Made by a program: the position numbers and the translations under genes
Source: Photobacterium marinum
GTDB taxonomy: Bacteria; Pseudomonadota; Gammaproteobacteria; Enterobacterales; Vibrionaceae
Assembly: GCF_000331515.1 (NCBI RefSeq)
Contig: NZ_AMZO01000026.1
Location: 1 to 64,000, forward strand
Direction: 5' to 3'
Length of the DNA: 64,000 nucleotides
The notes under the pieces: model-generated
The model's database searches: none
What the model saw: the letters and a program-made list of their open reading frames with translations, nothing else
What the model was told of the DNA's origin: nothing
Part shown: positions 63,722-64,000 of the stretch, one piece after another
Position numbering within the stretch: position 1 is the first letter of the stretch
Layout of the letters: each line of letters opens with the position of its first letter

Positions 63722-64000
63722 CTACCGGATAATTTCTCTGCATGTAGTGGTATGAGAGTTGATACTGGATGTACATACAAACTTACCATCTTCATAAATA
63801 ACTTTGAAAAATTCTAGCTTAGGGTATTGTTGCTGTGCGGCTTCTACAATATCAGTTTCAATCATCTCCTTGTATTTGTCGTCATCACGAGGATAAGACA
63901 GAAATGTATTGTTTTTTGTGAATAAAACGAAATAGGCTGTATGAAAAATCGTATCAGTCTCAAGTGTTGCAATTGAGGCTGTAATCGTGCGGAAACCGAG
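63722..64000 (-). CDS. Partial gene, paralogue of the protein at 62446
   Basis: Minus-strand frame that enters from beyond the right edge and ends at TAG (63722-63724); 92 codons are visible, the start is outside the window. The visible part (TASIATLETDTIFHTAYFVL, PKLEFFKVIYEDGKFVCTSS) ends in THTTTCREIIR-like sequence and matches the C-terminal half of the protein at 62446, including Cys placement. Family unknown. Confidence 0.55.
   Translation of the reverse strand, partial: LGFRTITASIATLETDTIFHTAYFVLFTKNNTFLSYPRDDDKYKEMIETDIVEAAQQQYPKLEFFKVIYEDGKFVCTSSINSHTTTCREIIR

Overview
The window looks like the start of a large Vibrionaceae plasmid (Vibrio or a close relative). It opens with a replication origin: 38-bp iterons, a DnaA box, a second set of 22-bp-spaced boxes, and an initiator built like RctB, the chromosome II initiator of vibrios. 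A plasmid-type parA-parB pair follows at about 10-12 kb. Two VCR-like integron attC sites near 59 kb and the generally AT-rich Vibrio-like proteins support this. No rRNA or complete tRNA gene was seen.

Layout. 1-12 kb is the backbone: origin, RctB-like initiator, H-NS paralogue, a regulator/MFS drug-efflux pair, a complete group II intron, and parB-parA. 12-14.3 kb is mostly decayed DNA with a dead TnpB gene, bracketed by two copies of a 48-bp element that may be a ParB or ParA site. 14.3-17 kb holds small cargo genes (DUF2913-like, two GNATs, one HAD phosphatase).

17.3-30.3 kb is the most striking region. It has a 2371-residue secreted protein with seven repeats of [thrombospondin-3-like Ca-binding loop + LamG], then an Rhs lipoprotein with a variable C-terminal tip and a gene overlapping its stop by 4 bp (probable immunity). 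Two decayed duplicate Rhs ends follow, the second with an intact small downstream gene. This is the usual footprint of a polymorphic toxin locus that has swapped tips.

30.4-45.4 kb is accessory metabolism and envelope: an outer-membrane-type protein, a FUSC-like permease with a LysR regulator, a Cys-less isochorismatase-fold hydrolase, a second PBP2, a matrixin-like protease, an SDR/SnoaL pair with a divergent LysR, an SOS-controlled umuDC-like pair whose UmuD has two degenerate S24-like domains, and a membrane-anchored protein of unknown function.

45.4-64 kb is a defence and stress island: SIR2-HerA, a possible relic second origin, the RtcB2-PrfH ribosome-repair pair, a CoiA-like nuclease-type protein, an integron-cassette relic with a ParE/RelE-type toxin-antitoxin, and hipBA behind four evenly spaced operators. 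At the right edge, two related small secreted or membrane proteins flank a TPR protein; the second runs off the end of the window. Relics of IS66, IS3, IS605 (TnpB) and an IS481/IS3-like element show heavy past transposition.
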